Below are positions 62,417 to 64,000 of a stretch of 64,000 bases of DNA, piece by piece. The stretch comes from Paraburkholderia sp. BL23I1N1 (lineage in GTDB: Bacteria; Pseudomonadota; Gammaproteobacteria; Burkholderiales; Burkholderiaceae): assembly GCF_003610295.1 (NCBI RefSeq), contig NZ_RAPV01000001.1:6138001-6202000 (forward strand), in the 5' to 3' direction. Each line of letters begins with the position of its first letter. Within the stretch, counting starts at the first letter, position 1. The translations under genes and the position numbers were made by a program. Below the pieces are notes generated by a model, which worked only from the letters and a program-made list of their open reading frames with translations, was not told the origin of the DNA and made no database searches.

Positions 62417-63487
62417 CTAGAAGCTCTGGCGGATACCCACGGCCACACCGGTCTGGTTGTCATTGCCCGGCAACTCGGTAAATGCGCCGCCCGTCACGCG
62501 GTTGTAGTCGACCGTGGCGTAGACCTGAGTGCGCTTCGACAGCGAATATTCAGCCAGCAGCACACCGGTGTAGCGCGTGCCTCCGTTGCCAGCGAGACCG
62601 TTGACGTTTTTTATGTCGTCGTAATAGAACGCACCAGTGATCGCGAGCGCTGGATTAACCTGATAGGACGCTCCAGTGAAGACTGTCATGTCTCTACGCA
62701 GGTTGGCCGCGAACGAGCCTGTCGTGACCGTACGGGTCGGATCGTTGAGCGCGCTGTCGATGAAACCGGTGGCGTCACTGCCGCCCATATAACCGAGGAA
62801 CAGCGTGGCCGGCCCAATCCCGTAGTGTGCGCCTAGCCCCCACATGCGTTGCACGTTGTTGCTGAGGTCGCGCGCTTCCTGATACGTGCCGCCAACGCTG
62901 AGAGTGCCCATGTCATACGACGTGCGGACGCTCCAGTTGCTGTTCTGGCTGAAGCTGCCCGGCTGCTGGCCGAATCCATAGGTGGCGCCGAGATGGAGAC
63001 CGCCGAAGTTGCCAGCGTAAGTGGCTGCATTGCTGATGCGGCCGACCGTCATAAAAAACGGCCATGAGTTGGCCGTGTAGTTGCCGACCGTCAGCGGATC
63101 GAACTCGCCGAACAGGTTGAATGCTTCGGTTCCCTGACGACCCAGCGTAAACGTGCCCAACCTGCCCGACAGACCAACATATGCATAGCGGCCGAAGAGG
63201 CTGCCACCCTGATCGAGCTGCCCCGTTTGCGGTTCGAAGCCGCTTTCCAGACGGAACACCGCTTTGAGTCCGCCACCGAGGTCCTCGTCCCCCTTGAGAC
63301 CCCAACGGCTGTTCGTGATCGCGCCGTTCGTCAACTGCACGCTGCTGTTGTTTGCCGAGTCGGCGTTAGTCGTGTAGCGCACGCTCTGGTCAACGATGCC
63401 GTACAACGTAACGCTGCTTTGCGCCATGGCACTGCCGCTCAGAGAGGCACCCAGGATCGCCATCACAGCGTGAAATTTGCGTTGCAT
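62417..63487 (-). CDS. Gram-negative porin, Burkholderia type (third porin)
   Basis: The product has 356 residues from the ATG at 63487; in-frame sequence to 63571 has no signal. A signal peptide (FHAVMAILGASLSGSAMA) is followed by QSSVTLYGIVDQSVRYTTNA, and the protein ends in VGIRQSF, the aromatic C terminus. It belongs to the same family as the two identical porins but is clearly different in sequence. It lies between the kynureninase-like gene and an aminotransferase gene and is probably the outer-membrane entry for the cluster's substrate. Confidence 0.93.
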   Translation of the reverse strand: MQRKFHAVMAILGASLSGSAMAQSSVTLYGIVDQSVRYTTNADSANNSSVQLTNGAITNSRWGLKGDEDLGGGLKAVFRLESGFEPQTGQLDQGGSLFGRYAYVGLSGRLGTFTLGRQGTEAFNLFGEFDPLTVGNYTANSWPFFMTVGRISNAATYAGNFGGLHLGATYGFGQQPGSFSQNSNWSVRTSYDMGTLSVGGTYQEARDLSNNVQRMWGLGAHYGIGPATLFLGYMGGSDATGFIDSALNDPTRTVTTGSFAANLRRDMTVFTGASYQVNPALAITGAFYYDDIKNVNGLAGNGGTRYTGVLLAEYSLSKRTQVYATVDYNRVTGGAFTELPGNDNQTGVAVGIRQSF

Positions 63488-63593
63488 ACTGCTCCTTTCC
63501 CTTTTCTTCGATTGAATAGCGCTCTCAGCGGCAAGCGCCGGTCTCCTGCGAGCGTGGGTACTGCACTGCAAAATCCGCGCGGCCGTGGCCGCG

Positions 63594-64000
63594 CTAGCGA
63601 CGGCGGGTCACGAATGTCTCGAGCCGGTCCATTGCTTCGATCAAACTGGCTTCACTACGCGCGTAACAAAGGCGAATCTGCTGCGCCGACGTTTCGCCGA
63701 AGGCGATGCCCGGTGCGAGCCCCACCCCCGCTTCGCGCACGGCACGCTTGCAGAACTCAAGCGTGTCGGACACACCGTCGACACTGAACATCAAATAGAA
63801 CGACGCATGGTTCGGCACCACCTCGACGCCGGGCAGTGCGCGTAGACGGTCAAGCGCAATCGTCTGGCCGACGCGGCAGCGCTCAACGAACGAGCGAACG
63901 AATGGCTCGCCCTCATTAAGGGCGACTACGGCACCCGCCTGAAGAAATGCCTGACCGCCGCTCGTGTTGAACTGGATCAGCTTCTCGAAGGTGTCGAGCA
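63594..64000 (-). CDS. PLP-dependent aminotransferase, class I/II, C-terminal part (cut by window edge)
   Basis: The frame is open at the right edge and ends at a stop at 63594, giving about 134 codons. It contains LIQFNTSGGQAFLQAGAVVA, a surface loop LDRLRALPGVEVVPNHASFY, and the C-terminal Arg that binds the substrate carboxylate in IRLCYARSEASLIEAMDRLE. The pattern GVGLAPGIAFG is typical of fold-type I aspartate/aromatic aminotransferases. It is co-directional with the porin, kynureninase-like and permease genes. It could supply aryl pyruvate for the iorAB enzyme. The PLP lysine lies outside the window. Confidence 0.88.
   Translation of the reverse strand, partial: LDTFEKLIQFNTSGGQAFLQAGAVVALNEGEPFVRSFVERCRVGQTIALDRLRALPGVEVVPNHASFYLMFSVDGVSDTLEFCKRAVREAGVGLAPGIAFGETSAQQIRLCYARSEASLIEAMDRLETFVTRRR

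Overview
The window reads as chromosome or chromid DNA from a Burkholderiaceae bacterium, most likely Paraburkholderia, Caballeronia or Burkholderia. Evidence for this is the high GC content, Burkholderia-type porins, DUF3300/DUF2950, SYLF and DUF2252 proteins, and AraC regulators of the arabinose-binding-domain type. This is inferred from gene content, not from a database match. I saw no rRNA, tRNA or CRISPR.

1-20.5 kb is a catabolic region bounded by two inverted, apparently identical arms of 1,955 bp (316-2270 and 18493-20447). Each arm carries the 3' end of an acyl-CoA ligase gene, a porin, a 45-codon ORF and the start of a chemoreceptor gene. Between the arms lie two AraC-controlled clusters. 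The left one has an M24 peptidase-fold protein, an SDR, a DUF1254 protein and a broken acyl-CoA ligase. The right one has a carboxymuconolactone-decarboxylase-like protein, a BKACE enzyme, an MFS transporter, an SDR, a DUF1289 protein and an intact acyl-CoA ligase. A DUF3300/DUF2950 envelope pair and an IS6-type scar sit between the clusters. Inverting the interval would join the intact right cluster to the arm whose chemoreceptor reads on intact.

20.5-27.9 kb is a patchwork: four IS6-type scars are found from 8.5 to 27.3 kb, together with an orphan nuoN followed by a truncated DUF2818 gene, a GntP-type permease, a patatin phospholipase, a Tat-exported beta carbonic anhydrase and a 16-bp tandem repeat.

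27.9-52.6 kb looks like an envelope, ion and stress region. It holds a Na/Pi-type transporter, a YdiK-like protein, a DUF2252 protein, a K+ channel with an RCK domain, a CPA2 antiporter, PqiABC directly behind an RND tripartite pump, a glycine-zipper protein, a SYLF protein, a receiver-only regulator, a FixJ/NarL-type regulator with a PAS kinase, a frameshifted nhaA, gltS and a DUF1566-like protein. Six copies of a palindrome close to the mycobacterial DosR box (GGACTTTRGTCC) occur in gaps of this region and before the DUF3300 gene. The local response regulator has a DosR-like recognition helix, so a two-component stress regulon is the most interesting candidate system here.

52.8-53.7 kb carries a tyrosine-recombinase fragment, a perfect 12-bp inverted repeat and a broken zinc-ribbon ORF. 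53.9-64 kb is an aromatic amino acid type cluster: indolepyruvate oxidoreductase iorBA, a kynurenine-formamidase-like cyclase, a GntR regulator, an amino acid permease, a kynureninase-like PLP enzyme, a porin and an aminotransferase cut by the window edge.
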